64,000 bases of DNA from Klebsiella sp. WP3-W18-ESBL-02 (GCF_014168815.1 NZ_AP021972.1:2294001-2358000); one strand, 5' to 3'. Numbered from the stretch's first letter, positions 1 through 8,330 are shown. Numbers and translations are program-made. Notes: a model not told the origin generated them from the letters alone.

Positions 1-75
1 CCAGGGGATTTTACTTTCCTCCGCTGACAGCTGGATGTGTCGGGATGAGGAAATAAGGGTGCTGATATCCATCAT
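1..75 (-). CDS. 5' end of an unidentified gene in operon with yjhX (partial)
   Basis: Only the first 25 codons lie in the window; the gene runs off the left edge. Reading begins at ATG 75 or ATG 72, just behind a clear GGAG ribosome site at 79-82 and only 7 bases after the yjhX stop, so it is very likely co-transcribed with yjhX. The visible N-terminus starts MMDISTLISSSRHIQL. In E. coli the gene after yjhX (topAI) is the antitoxin yjhQ, which makes an antitoxin possible here, but I do not recognise this N-terminus as YjhQ and assign no function. Confidence 0.55.
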   Translation of the reverse strand, partial: MMDISTLISSSRHIQLSAEESKIPW

Positions 76-82
76 GCTCTCC

Positions 83-340
83 TTAGCGGTTATCAAGCTG
101 TGCGCGAACGTTATTCAGCCCGCTGGTGTTGATGCGGTAGGGCTGACCGTTGACGGACTTGATCAGTTTTTTGGTTTTGAGTTTTTTGAAGGTGGCAAGG
201 GTGCAGTCGGTCAGCAACAGCCCTTCGCGGGTGTAGCATTCAACGGCGGTGACGCGGCCAGATGCATCGCGGACGTGCGCAATGCGACCACCTTTGGCGA
301 GAACGTGTAAGGTACGTTGTTCCTGACGGGATAAATTCAT
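83..340 (-). CDS. yjhX: YjhX/TopAI-family toxin
   Basis: The 85-residue protein is nearly identical in length and sequence to E. coli YjhX (N-terminus MNLSRQEQRTLHVLAKGG, C-terminus VRAQLDNR). Known of the family: YjhX (TopAI) binds and inhibits DNA topoisomerase I and is neutralised by the neighbouring YjhQ. The start ATG is preceded by AGG about 9 bases upstream. It is the first gene of a minus-strand pair with the partial gene at 1-75. Its position next to an integrase stub, outside the conserved ychF block, fits an accessory island. Identity is confident; toxin activity here is inferred from the family. Confidence 0.85.
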   Translation of the reverse strand: MNLSRQEQRTLHVLAKGGRIAHVRDASGRVTAVECYTREGLLLTDCTLATFKKLKTKKLIKSVNGQPYRINTSGLNNVRAQLDNR

Positions 341-663
341 ACTGGAAAACCTGTTTAATCATCATGTGCAAAACGTGCAAACACACAGCGGTGCCCGCAT
401 TCGATTTCGGCGCATTGATAATCAGTTCGGCCTGAAAAGGTCGAGTAACTGATTATCGGATGATTACATTCTCCAGCATCAAAGCCTCGGGTTGAGTTGA
501 AAGGTATTTACAGGATGGATAATAACACCTGGTTTTTATAAGTGAATATCCTGAGCTGAAAAGTGTGATCCTGACAGGGGCCAGTGAGGGCTCCCTTATT
601 AAATCGACGGAGATTCTTCGCTGTAAAGGGTCTGTGTAGTGGTCAACTAAAATGGTCACCGCT

Positions 664-714
664 TTAGCGTTTTTCTTTCGGCTTGGCAGCTCGGCATTGC
701 GTATCAGCGAGCAT
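664..714 (-). pseudogene. N-terminal stub of a P4-type tyrosine integrase
   Basis: From ATG 714 the reading gives MLADTQCRAAKPKEKR and then a TAA stop. This is the typical opening of P4-family phage/island integrases (consensus like M-L-D-T-x-x-R-x-A-K-P-K-E-K). In intact enzymes the next residues are Y/F-K-L; here the reading breaks right after the K-E-K-R motif. The following minus-strand bases (below 663) look like foreign sequence, so the rest of about 400 codons is lost. The stub lies about 215 bases beyond the ychF stop and reads away from it, the layout expected of an island integrated beside ychF. The motif is short, so certainty is moderate. Confidence 0.6.
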
Positions 715-842
715 AATGGGATCTTGTATATTTATTATACCGTTATTGTACTCAGTTAAAATGAAGATGGAAGAATGTTGTCCCCATCCATGTACGCATT
801 TTTGACCGCGTTGGTACGGGATGAGTTGAGACGCTATGAAAT

Positions 843-871
843 AAAAAAATCCACGCAACTGCGTGGATTTT
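843..871 (-). terminator. Intrinsic terminator after ychF
   Basis: A perfect 10-bp stem (AAATCCACGC / GCGTGGATTT) with a 4-base loop is followed on the minus strand by a run of T. It lies about 58 bases past the ychF stop. Confidence 0.8.
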
Positions 872-928
872 GTGGTTATTTGCGATTCTATGAGATTCAG
901 CGAAACCTCATAAGACAACACATTTTAT

Positions 929-2023
929 TTAGACGTTAAACAGGAAGTTCATCACGTCGCCATCTTTGACGATGTAATCTTTCCCTTCAGCACGCATCTT
1001 GCCGGCTTCTTTCGCGCCTTGTTCACCTTTGTAGGTGATAAAGTCTTCAAACGCGATGGTCTGCGCGCGGATAAAGCCTTTTTCGAAGTCGGTGTGGATT
1101 TTACCGGCTGCCTGCGGCGCGGTAGCGCCGACCGGGATGGTCCATGCGCGCACTTCTTTTACGCCTGCGGTGAAGTAGGTTTGCAGGTTAAGCAGTTCGT
1201 AACCGGCGCGGATCACGCGGTTCAGGCCCGGCTCTTCCAGGCCCATTTCGGCCATGAATTCTTCACGGTCAGCATCGTCGAGTTCTGCGATGTCGGCTTC
1301 AACGGCGGCGCATACGGCAACCACAACGGAACCTTCGGCAGCGGCGATTTCACGCACTTTGTCGAGGTACGGGTTGTTCTCGAAACCATCTTCGTTGACG
1401 TTAGCGATATACATGGTTGGCTTCAGGGTCAGGAAGCTCAGGTATTTGATGGCCGCTTTATCTTCGTCCGTCAGGGTTTTCAGCGCGCGCAGCATACCGG
1501 CGTTTTCCAGCTGCGGCAGGCATTTTTCCAGCGCGGCCTGTTCGGCTTTTGCGTCTTTATCGCCGCCTTTGGCTTTCTTCTGAACGCGGTGCAGGGCGCG
1601 CTCGCAGGTATCAAGGTCAGACAGCGCCAGCTCGGTGTTGATAACGTCGATATCGTCAGCCGGGTCCACTTTGTTATTAACGTGGATGATGTTGTCGTTT
1701 TCGAAGCAGCGTACAACGTGGCCGATCGCTTCGGTTTCGCGGATGTTGGTCAGGAACTGGTTACCCAGGCCTTCACCTTTGGACGCGCCTTTTACCAGGC
1801 CCGCGATATCAACGAATTCCATGGTGGTCGGCAGGATACGCTGCGGTTTAACGATTTCCGCCAGCTGGTCCAGACGCGGATCGGGCATCGGTACGACGCC
1901 TGTGTTCGGCTCGATAGTACAGAACGGGAAGTTCGCCGCTTCAATACCGGCTTTCGTGAGCGCGTTGAACAGGGTGGATTTGCCTACGTTTGGCAAACCG
2001 ACGATACCGCATTTGAATCCCAT
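929..2023 (-). CDS. ychF: Redox-regulated ribosome-binding ATPase YchF
   Basis: This 364-residue Obg-family P-loop protein is almost identical to E. coli YchF. The G1/Walker A motif GLPNVGKST lies at residues 8-16, followed by the G3-like DIAGLVKGAS segment and a C-terminal TGS-like domain. Known of the family: unlike other Obg proteins it prefers ATP, because it lacks the canonical NKxD motif; it binds ribosomes and is involved in the oxidative-stress response. It lies downstream of pth on the same strand, the usual pth-ychF arrangement. The start ATG is taken from E. coli homology. Nothing is unusual in the gene; its 3' side is the boundary with accessory DNA. Confidence 0.97.
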   Translation of the reverse strand: MGFKCGIVGLPNVGKSTLFNALTKAGIEAANFPFCTIEPNTGVVPMPDPRLDQLAEIVKPQRILPTTMEFVDIAGLVKGASKGEGLGNQFLTNIRETEAIGHVVRCFENDNIIHVNNKVDPADDIDVINTELALSDLDTCERALHRVQKKAKGGDKDAKAEQAALEKCLPQLENAGMLRALKTLTDEDKAAIKYLSFLTLKPTMYIANVNEDGFENNPYLDKVREIAAAEGSVVVAVCAAVEADIAELDDADREEFMAEMGLEEPGLNRVIRAGYELLNLQTYFTAGVKEVRAWTIPVGATAPQAAGKIHTDFEKGFIRAQTIAFEDFITYKGEQGAKEAGKMRAEGKDYIVKDGDVMNFLFNV

Positions 2024-2138
2024 GTTTAAATCACCTTAATCTTTTGATATTCAACCTGTTAGCTTGAACAGATTGTAGAAAAGTAAATAACTTTGCGCAT
2101 TATACACGTCATACGGAAAAAATACCGCAGTCGTCGGT

Positions 2139-2723
2139 CTATTGCGCCTTAAAAGCGTGTAATCGGTTCGTGGCTTTAGTCAGCCCGTCTTTCAGCCAGA
2201 TTTCGGTGCAGCGCGCCGCTTCGTCTACCGCATCGTCGATCAGCTTCTGTTCTGCTGCCTGCGGTTTGCCGAGGACAAAACCGACAACTTTACTTTTATC
2301 GCCCGGATGGCCGATCCCGATACGTAAGCGATGAAAATTAGGGTTATTGCCTAATTTGCTGATGATATCTTTTAACCCATTATGACCGCCGTGGCCGCCG
2401 CCCAGCTTAAACTTCGCGACGCCAGGCGGGAGATCCAGTTCGTCGTGGGCCACCAGAATTTCATCTGGATTAATGCGATAGAAGGTTGCCAGCGCCGCCA
2501 CGGCTTTGCCGCTAAGGTTCATAAAAGTGGTGGGCACCAGCAGGCGGACATCTTCCCCCGCTAGGTTAATGCGCGAGGTGTAGCCAAAAAATTTACTCTC
2601 TTCGCGCAGCGGGGCACGAAAGCGTTCAGCCAGTAAATCGACGTACCAGGCGCCAGCGTTATGGCGCGTCCCCGCGTACTCTGCGCCGGGGTTTGCGAGG
2701 CCGACAATCAGTTTAATCGTCAC
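2139..2723 (-). CDS. pth: Peptidyl-tRNA hydrolase
   Basis: This 194-residue cytoplasmic enzyme cleaves the ester bond of peptidyl-tRNA released from stalled ribosomes and recycles the tRNA. Visible family signatures are GLANPGAEYAGTRHNAG (residues about 8-24, including the catalytic His), the FMNLSG segment, and HDELDLPPG with GGHGGHNGL in the middle. The length equals that of E. coli Pth. It is the upstream gene of the pth-ychF pair; a 115-base gap separates them, so an internal ychF promoter is possible. Start by homology (MTIKLIVGLANPG). Confidence 0.97.
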   Translation of the reverse strand: MTIKLIVGLANPGAEYAGTRHNAGAWYVDLLAERFRAPLREESKFFGYTSRINLAGEDVRLLVPTTFMNLSGKAVAALATFYRINPDEILVAHDELDLPPGVAKFKLGGGHGGHNGLKDIISKLGNNPNFHRLRIGIGHPGDKSKVVGFVLGKPQAAEQKLIDDAVDEAARCTEIWLKDGLTKATNRLHAFKAQ

Positions 2724-3002
2724 GTTATTGTTCCTGAGTGGGCAATCTTTCCGGCGGCTAGTTTACGTCGTGACGGGCTGCTTGACAAAAATAAGCGCTG
2801 AAAGCGTAAAAAACGGAATAGTTTTCCAGAGTGATAATGCGCATTGAAAAGCATATCAGTAACTTAAATGTAAAGTTATGTTGATGATATGTGCCTATTT
2901 GTGATCGGTAGCGCACTTATCCACAGCGGTGTTGTCTATACTTTACACACATGGAATAGGGATATATCCCGAAACCCAAAGCCAATCTACGGAGGTGACA
3001 CT

Positions 3003-3287
3003 ATGAAACGCAAAAACGCTTCGTTACTCGGTAATGTGCTCATGGGGTTAGGCCTGCTCGTGATGGTCGTCGGCGTCGGTTATTCTATTTTAAACCAGCT
3101 GCCGCAGCTTGACCTCCCGCAATTCTTTGCGCACGGGGCCGTACTCAGCATCTTCGTCGGCGCGATTCTTTGGCTGGCCGGGGCGCGTGTCGGCGGGCAC
3201 GAGCAGGTGAGCGATCGGTACTGGTGGGTTCGTCACTACGACAAGCGCTGCCGTCGCGGCGGTGGGTCATCACACCGTCCTGGCTAA
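3003..3287 (+). CDS. ychH: Small inner-membrane stress protein YchH
   Basis: The 94-residue protein begins MKRKNASLLGNVLMGLG and has two hydrophobic segments (about 8-30 and 42-60) followed by a basic tail (DRYWWVRHYDKRCRR). It matches E. coli YchH, an inner-membrane protein linked to stress and biofilm responses; its molecular function is not established. An upstream in-frame ATG exists at 2889, but ATG 3003 has a GGAGGTG ribosome site and matches the E. coli start. It is divergent from pth. A CRP-like half-palindrome (TGTGA at about 2900) lies upstream; I consider it only suggestive. Confidence 0.92.
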   Translation: MKRKNASLLGNVLMGLGLLVMVVGVGYSILNQLPQLDLPQFFAHGAVLSIFVGAILWLAGARVGGHEQVSDRYWWVRHYDKRCRRGGGSSHRPG

Positions 3288-3326
3288 ATAAGGGCTCCGT
3301 GAAGGAGCCACTGAGACAGTTAACAA

Positions 3327-3358
3327 AGTCCTGGCCGTTAAGACCGGGACTTTTTGTT
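3327..3358 (+). terminator. Terminator after ychH
   Basis: Stem AGTCCTGG / CCGGGACT with a 9-base loop followed by TTTTTG, preceded at 3293-3309 by a second GGCTCC/GGAGCC hairpin. It also faces the convergent aspartokinase gene ending at 3368. Confidence 0.75.
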
Positions 3359-3367
3359 TTTATCACC

Positions 3368-4732
3368 TTATGACTCAAACAGCCGCAAATGCAGGGCCTT
3401 AACGGCGCTATCGGCTTCATCCGCGGGCAGCAGAATGCAAAGATTATTGCTGGAGGCGCCGTGGCAGACCATACGAACCGCATGCGTCTCAAGCCAGGCA
3501 AAAACATCCTTAAACACGCCAGAGACCTGCGTAAGCTGATTGCCGACCAGCGTCACCAGCGCCAGGCCGGTTTCCACTTCTACGCGACAGTGGGAAGACA
3601 GCTCGGTAAATAACGATGTGGTCAGCGTGTGATCTTCACCCGAGGTGGCGTGAGTGGAGTCCAGCGCGAGCGCAATGCTGTTTTCGGAGGTTGTCACCAG
3701 ATCGGCGGCCACCGAATGACGCGCTAACAGCGCAAACATCTGCGCTAAGAAATGGCAGGACGGTTGTGCATCCAGGCTGTGCAAACGCAGCAGCGTTTGC
3801 TTGCGGCGCACCGCCACCGCACGGTAGCGCGGCGGGTTGTCCGTCGTGCAGCAAACCAGCGTACCGCCAGCGGCGATATTTTTGCTGGAGCCAACGAACA
3901 CCGGAATGTTTTTGCGCATCGCCGGCATCAGCGTGGCGGGGTGTAGCACTTTCGCGCCGTAGGCTGCCATATCGCTCGCTTCGGCAAACGAGATGCGGTC
4001 GATCCGTTTGGCATTAGGCGCAATACGCGGGTCGGTTGTATAAATACCGGCCACGTCGGTCCAGATATCCACCCGTGCCGCGTGGAGGGCTTCGCCGAGC
4101 AGCGACGCGGTATAGTCGCTCCCACCGCGGCCGAGCGTCGTGGTGTGCCCGCTGGCATCGCGGCCAATAAACCCCTGGGTAATCATGATGGCCTGCTCAA
4201 GGCGTGGGCGCAGGTGCATTTCGGCCAGTTCAGCCAGCGCGGCGACGTCCGGCTCAGCGCAACCGTAGTTGGCGTTAGTGCGAATCACGCTGCGCGCATC
4301 AAACCAGCTGGCTTCGACCTCGCGCTCGCGCATGACCTCGGTAAAGAGCAGCGAAGACATCAGCTCGCCGTGGCTCACGAGTTCATCACTCAGCGCGGTG
4401 GAAGGCGACGCCGCGGCGGTTTGCGCCAGGCGGCCGATATTGTCGAGGAGATTATCGATTTCCTTGCTGATAACCGAAGGCTGCTTCAGGCGGGAAATAA
4501 TGTTGTACTGGATAGTACGTAACGTCTCGAGCTTGTCTAATTGCCGATGGCTTTCCAGACCTTCAGAAAGTTCGACCAGCAGGTTGGTCACGCCTGCCGA
4601 AGCAGAAAGAACGACTAAACGAACGTTGGGATCAGCAAGAACAATGCTGGCACTGCGGTTCATCGCGTCAAAATCAGCGACGCTGGTGCCGCCAAATTTG
4701 GCAACGATGAATTGTGGATAAATGCGTGTCAT
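3368..4732 (-). CDS. LysC-type aspartokinase paralogue tied to the diaminobutyrate locus
   Basis: This 454-residue protein is a monofunctional aspartokinase of the LysC (AK III) type. It has the KFGGTSV nucleotide motif at 12-18, TTLGRGGSDY at 198-207, and two C-terminal ACT domains. It would phosphorylate aspartate in the first step toward aspartate semialdehyde. Its place here, divergent from dat-ddc and not in the E. coli lysC context, suggests a paralogue supplying diaminobutyrate synthesis. From my memory of E. coli LysC, lysine-contact positions Met318, Gly323 and Val339 correspond here to Ala322, His327 and Ala343, while Ser325, Phe328, Leu329, Asp344 and Glu350 are kept. Reduced lysine inhibition is therefore plausible (inference). 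Confidence 0.88.
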   Translation of the reverse strand: MTRIYPQFIVAKFGGTSVADFDAMNRSASIVLADPNVRLVVLSASAGVTNLLVELSEGLESHRQLDKLETLRTIQYNIISRLKQPSVISKEIDNLLDNIGRLAQTAAASPSTALSDELVSHGELMSSLLFTEVMREREVEASWFDARSVIRTNANYGCAEPDVAALAELAEMHLRPRLEQAIMITQGFIGRDASGHTTTLGRGGSDYTASLLGEALHAARVDIWTDVAGIYTTDPRIAPNAKRIDRISFAEASDMAAYGAKVLHPATLMPAMRKNIPVFVGSSKNIAAGGTLVCCTTDNPPRYRAVAVRRKQTLLRLHSLDAQPSCHFLAQMFALLARHSVAADLVTTSENSIALALDSTHATSGEDHTLTTSLFTELSSHCRVEVETGLALVTLVGNQLTQVSGVFKDVFAWLETHAVRMVCHGASSNNLCILLPADEADSAVKALHLRLFES

Positions 4733-4960
4733 AACAATCTCATATCAGGGCGCCATGAAAGCATGGCTAGAAAATTTTCATTCTCGGCATAAGGGAAGCG
4801 TCTTCGCCTTACGAAATGTCCGCCCGCGAACATTTCTGATGACAACCCAGGAAAGGCTCCTGTTGTCGATAACGTGTTTCGCCTGTACGCGTTACCGGGT
4901 GATGCGCATTAGTTCTTTATTTACAGAGCCTGCAAATAAGCGCGCCATAGTAAGTGATTT
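4733..4960 (-). promoter_or_regulatory. Decayed lysine-riboswitch (L-box) leader of the aspartokinase gene
   Basis: Read on the minus strand, this 5' leader resembles the E. coli lysC leader as I remember it. The block CCTGGGTTGTCA at about 4839-4850 is identical, followed by similar P4/P5-like sequence (ATGTTCGCGGGCGGACATTTCG against GCGTTCGCAGTCGGGCGTTTCG). The last part, CTTCCCTTATGCCGAGAATGAAAA, resembles the E. coli sequence just before the lysC start. The 5' aptamer core (the GGAGGAGCC and GAGGGGGU elements) and the terminator platform are missing or unrecognisable. I read it as a relic that probably no longer senses lysine. Confidence 0.5.
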
Positions 4961-5348
4961 ATCCAGAGGGATCGACTTTTTTATTTTATTTCAGCATAAA
5001 CAAGTGAAAAATCATGCATTCGGCGGTTAGTGCTTACATTATTAATGGTAAATTCGTGTAAGTGAATAATAAAACCATGAAAATAAGATGGCTTTTAATA
5101 CATCATGCGGGAGGCTTCTGCGGAGAGGTCTTTAAGACAAATGGTAACAAAATTTAATAAAATTGAGGGCGCTGCGTCGGTGTTACTCATTGATTTTAAA
5201 TGAAAATTAAACGATGTTTCAGACCTTAAAATAAATGATTGAGTCCAACGCTAAAACAACATATATTAGCCGCGCTTTTTTACAGGTAATCCTTATAACC
5301 ATTTATTCAATCAGGCGTTAATCTACACCTGGTTGTAGGAGTGATATG
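4961..5348. other. AT-rich upstream region of dat
   Basis: No gene is visible. The stretch is markedly AT-rich compared with its neighbours and must carry the dat-ddc promoter and probably that of the divergent aspartokinase. I cannot place a -35/-10 pair with confidence. The ribosome site AGGAG lies at 5337-5341. Confidence 0.5.
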
Positions 5349-6731
5349 ATGACGGATAAAGTCCGTATTGATACTTTAAGTGCTAATTCATTACCACAGA
5401 GCAATGATACCTTTTTAGCAAGACAGGCTGAGTTTGAATCTAATGTCCGCAGCTATCCACGTAAACTGCCATTAGCCATCGCTAAAGCGCAGGGCGTCTG
5501 GATTACTGACGTAGAAAATAATCAATATCTTGATTGCCTGGCAGGTGCCGGAACCCTGGCGCTTGGTCATAATCATCCTGAAGTGCTGCAGAGCATTCAA
5601 AGTGTCATCACAAGCGGCTTACCGTTACATACGCTTGATCTTACTACCCCATTAAAAGATGAATTTTCATCTTATTTACTGTCCTTATTACCGGGGCAGG
5701 GCAAAGAATATTGCCTGCAATTCACCGGTCCGTCCGGCGCAGATGCCGTTGAAGCGGCCCTGAAGCTGGCGAAAAAAGTGACCGGCCGTTCCAGCGTGAT
5801 CAGCTTCTCCGGCGGTTACCACGGGATGACCCACGGCGCGCTGTCCGTGACCGGCAACCTGTCACCGAAAGAAGCCGTCAGCAACATGATGGCGGAAGTG
5901 CAGTTCATGCCGTATCCGCATGAGTACCGCTGCCCGCTGGGTATCGGCGGCGAGGCTGGCGTCAAAGCATTAACCTATTACTTCGAAAACCTGATTAACG
6001 ACGTTGAAAGTGGCGTGCGTAAACCTGCGGCCGTGATCCTTGAAGCCGTGCAGGGCGAAGGCGGCGTGAACCCGGCGCCGGTTGAGTGGCTGCAACGTAT
6101 TCGTAAAGTGACTCAGGAACACGGCATTCTGCTGATCATCGATGAAGTTCAGGCTGGTTTCGCACGTACCGGTAAGCTGTTCGCCTTCGAACACGCTGGC
6201 ATTGAGCCAGATATCATTGTGATGTCCAAAGCGGTTGGCGGCGGTCTGCCGCTGGCGGTTCTGGGCATTAAAAAGCAGTTCGACGCATGGGCCCCGGGCC
6301 ACCACACCGGCACCTTCCGTGGCAACCAGCTGGCGATGGCGACCGGCCTGATGACGCTGAAGATCCTCAAAGACGACAACATTGCCGATAAAGTGGCTGC
6401 CCAGGGCGAGTGGCTGAAAGGCAAGCTGGCTGACCTGCAGAAACGCTACCCGGTGATTGGTCATGTACGTGGTCTGGGTCTGATGATTGGTATTGAGATC
6501 GTGAAGCCGAACGAAGCGCAGGATCATATGGGCTGCTACCCGGCCGATGGCGAATTGTCCGCGCTGCTGCAGAAAAAATGCTTCGAAAATGGGCTGATTC
6601 TGGAGCGTGGGGGCCGCAACGGTTGCGTACTGCGTCTGCTGCCGTCTCTGCTGATCACCAACGCTGAGCTGGAAGTGTTCCTCGATAAATTCGAAAACGC
6701 CCTGCTGGGCGCTGGCGTGAAGCCGGTTTAA
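5349..6731 (+). CDS. dat: Diaminobutyrate--2-oxoglutarate aminotransferase
   Basis: This class III PLP aminotransferase has 460 residues from ATG 5349. That start has the better spacing (7 bases) to AGGAG; ATG 5346 is the alternative. It converts L-aspartate-4-semialdehyde plus glutamate to L-2,4-diaminobutyrate. Visible features are GPSGADAVEAALKLAKK (cofactor phosphate region), IIDEVQAGFARTGKLFA, and the PLP lysine in VMSKAVGGGLPLAV, with TGTFRGNQLAM following. The sequence closely resembles Acinetobacter Dat. It is followed 15 bases later by ddc, forming the classical dat-ddc pair. Codon use shifts from AT-rich at the 5' end to GC-rich after about 5700. Confidence 0.93.
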   Translation: MTDKVRIDTLSANSLPQSNDTFLARQAEFESNVRSYPRKLPLAIAKAQGVWITDVENNQYLDCLAGAGTLALGHNHPEVLQSIQSVITSGLPLHTLDLTTPLKDEFSSYLLSLLPGQGKEYCLQFTGPSGADAVEAALKLAKKVTGRSSVISFSGGYHGMTHGALSVTGNLSPKEAVSNMMAEVQFMPYPHEYRCPLGIGGEAGVKALTYYFENLINDVESGVRKPAAVILEAVQGEGGVNPAPVEWLQRIRKVTQEHGILLIIDEVQAGFARTGKLFAFEHAGIEPDIIVMSKAVGGGLPLAVLGIKKQFDAWAPGHHTGTFRGNQLAMATGLMTLKILKDDNIADKVAAQGEWLKGKLADLQKRYPVIGHVRGLGLMIGIEIVKPNEAQDHMGCYPADGELSALLQKKCFENGLILERGGRNGCVLRLLPSLLITNAELEVFLDKFENALLGAGVKPV

Positions 6732-6746
6732 ACGGAGTTGGATCGA

Positions 6747-8210
6747 ATGTCAGACGTAAACCCGATTCTGTCCGGCTCGGCGCAAAGCATTGCCGCCTAT
6801 CAGGATGCTATCGAGCAGAGTACGCGAGCGGTCGTTGAATGGTTGAAGCAGCCTGAGATGTATCAGGGCAAAACCGTTGAGCAACTGCGCGAACGCATCA
6901 ACCTGAACTTTACGTCTCAGGGCCTGGGCAACCAGGCCGCTATTGAGCGTGCGGTTGAATACTTTCTGAAAGACAGCCTGTTAGTCCACCATGCCCAGTG
7001 CGTGGCGCACCTGCACTGCCCGAGCCTGGTGATTAGCCAGGCGGCGGAAGTGCTGATCAACGCCACCAACCAGAGCATGGACTCCTGGGACCAGAGCCCG
7101 TCCGCCACCATCATTGAGATCAAGCTGATCGAATGGCTGCGCGAGCAGGTGGGCTATACGGCGGGCGACGCCGGCGTGTTTACCAGCGGCGGTACCCAGA
7201 GCAACCTGATGGGCCTGATGCTGGCGCGCGATGCCTTCTTCGCCCGCCAGGGGCATTCCATTCAGCAGAATGGTCTGACCGGTGACCTGAGCAAAATCAA
7301 AGTGTTCTGCTCTGAAAGCGCGCACTTCTCCGTGCAGAAGAACATGGCGCTGATGGGGCTGGGCTACCGTTCCGTCACTCAGGTGAAGACCGATGCATTC
7401 TCGCGTATGGATCTGGCTGACCTGAAAGCCAAGCTGGCTCAGGCGAAAGCCAACGGCGAGCAGGTGATGGCGATTGTCGCCACCGCCGGGACCACCGATG
7501 CTGGCGCCATCGATCCGTTAGCGGATATCGCGGCGCTGGCGGCGGAGCATCAGATCTGGATGCACGTGGATGCAGCGTGGGGCGGGGCGTTACTGCTGTC
7601 TGAGAAGTATCGCGACTTCCTGAACGGTCTTGAGCTGGCGGACTCCGTGACGCTGGACTTCCACAAGCAGTTCTTCCAGACCATCAGCTGCGGCGCGTTC
7701 CTGCTTAAAGATGCGCGTCACTACGAGCTGATGCGCTATCAGGCGGCGTACCTGAACTCAGAATTCGATGAAGAGGCTGGCGTGCCGAATCTGGTGTCGA
7801 AGTCGCTGCAGACCACGCGCCGTTTCGATGCGCTGAAGCTGTGGATGGGTCTTGAAGCGCTGGGCAAAAAGCAGTACGCCGAAATCATTGATAACGGCGT
7901 CACGCTGGCGCGTGATGTGGCTGCGTTTGTCAAAACTCAGCCGCATCTGGAGCTGGTGATGGAGCCGCAGCTGGCAAGCGTGCTGTTCCGCTTCCGTCCT
8001 GAAAGCGATGACATGGCGTTCGTTGCGCTGCTGAACCAGCGTATTGGTGACGTTCTGCTGGCTTCGGGGAGCGCCAACGTCGGCGTGACTGAATCGGATG
8101 GCATCACCTGCCTGAAGCTGACGCTGCTGAACCCGACGGTGTGCCTGGAGGACGTTAAAGTTCTGCTGGGGAGCGTGAAAGACACCGCTGAGCAGTTGCT
8201 GAAAGCGTAA
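6747..8210 (+). CDS. ddc: L-2,4-diaminobutyrate decarboxylase
   Basis: This 487-residue group II PLP decarboxylase forms 1,3-diaminopropane from diaminobutyrate. Visible features: the SGGTQSNLMGLMLAR cofactor segment, ATAGTTDAGAIDP, HVDAAWGG (Asp contacting the pyridine nitrogen), and the PLP lysine in DFHKQFFQ. ATG 6747 is chosen because GGAG lies 9 bases upstream and the residues match family starts; an in-frame TTG at 6738 is less likely. It is the last gene of the dat-ddc operon, closed by a strong terminator. With the divergent aspartokinase, two of the three steps from aspartyl phosphate to diaminopropane are encoded here; aspartate semialdehyde dehydrogenase must come from elsewhere. 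Confidence 0.94.
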   Translation: MSDVNPILSGSAQSIAAYQDAIEQSTRAVVEWLKQPEMYQGKTVEQLRERINLNFTSQGLGNQAAIERAVEYFLKDSLLVHHAQCVAHLHCPSLVISQAAEVLINATNQSMDSWDQSPSATIIEIKLIEWLREQVGYTAGDAGVFTSGGTQSNLMGLMLARDAFFARQGHSIQQNGLTGDLSKIKVFCSESAHFSVQKNMALMGLGYRSVTQVKTDAFSRMDLADLKAKLAQAKANGEQVMAIVATAGTTDAGAIDPLADIAALAAEHQIWMHVDAAWGGALLLSEKYRDFLNGLELADSVTLDFHKQFFQTISCGAFLLKDARHYELMRYQAAYLNSEFDEEAGVPNLVSKSLQTTRRFDALKLWMGLEALGKKQYAEIIDNGVTLARDVAAFVKTQPHLELVMEPQLASVLFRFRPESDDMAFVALLNQRIGDVLLASGSANVGVTESDGITCLKLTLLNPTVCLEDVKVLLGSVKDTAEQLLKA

Positions 8211-8226
8211 GCAATCACGTTGCGAT

Positions 8227-8257
8227 AAAAATGGCTCCCGAGGGAGCCATTTTTTTT
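8227..8257. terminator. Bidirectional terminator between ddc and dauA
   Basis: A 12-bp perfect stem (AAAATGGCTCCC / GGGAGCCATTTT) has a 2-base centre with T runs on both strands, so it can serve both convergent genes. Confidence 0.85.
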
Positions 8258-8330
8258 GCCTGTGATGTCACGCGACGCCGGGGAGGCTACGGTGCGATTC
8301 CCGGCGGCGCTTTGCTTGGCTGGGCTACGG

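Larger units (their letters stand above)
341..928. other. Gene-poor junction between accessory island and ychF
   Basis: These 588 bases hold no convincing intact gene. They contain the integrase stub (664-714), the terminator behind ychF (843-871), and an IS-end-like stretch at about 625-660. Short minus-strand reading frames of 68 and 85 codons exist, but apart from the integrase-like end they resemble no family I know. Confidence 0.6.

Noticed and set aside
453..659. A 68-codon minus-strand reading frame
   Set aside because: No recognisable family, weak start context, and it lies in the eroded island junction; more likely chance.
715..921. Upstream in-frame extension of the integrase stub toward ychF
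   Set aside because: The translated extension resembles nothing and would overlap the ychF terminator; only the MLADTQ... part looks like an integrase.
1019..2029. Long plus-strand frames opposite ychF
   Set aside because: They are shadows of ychF codon bias on the opposite strand; the composition is not protein-like.
2895..2920. CRP site upstream of ychH
   Set aside because: TGTGA is present, but the second half-site is poor; not enough to list as a feature.
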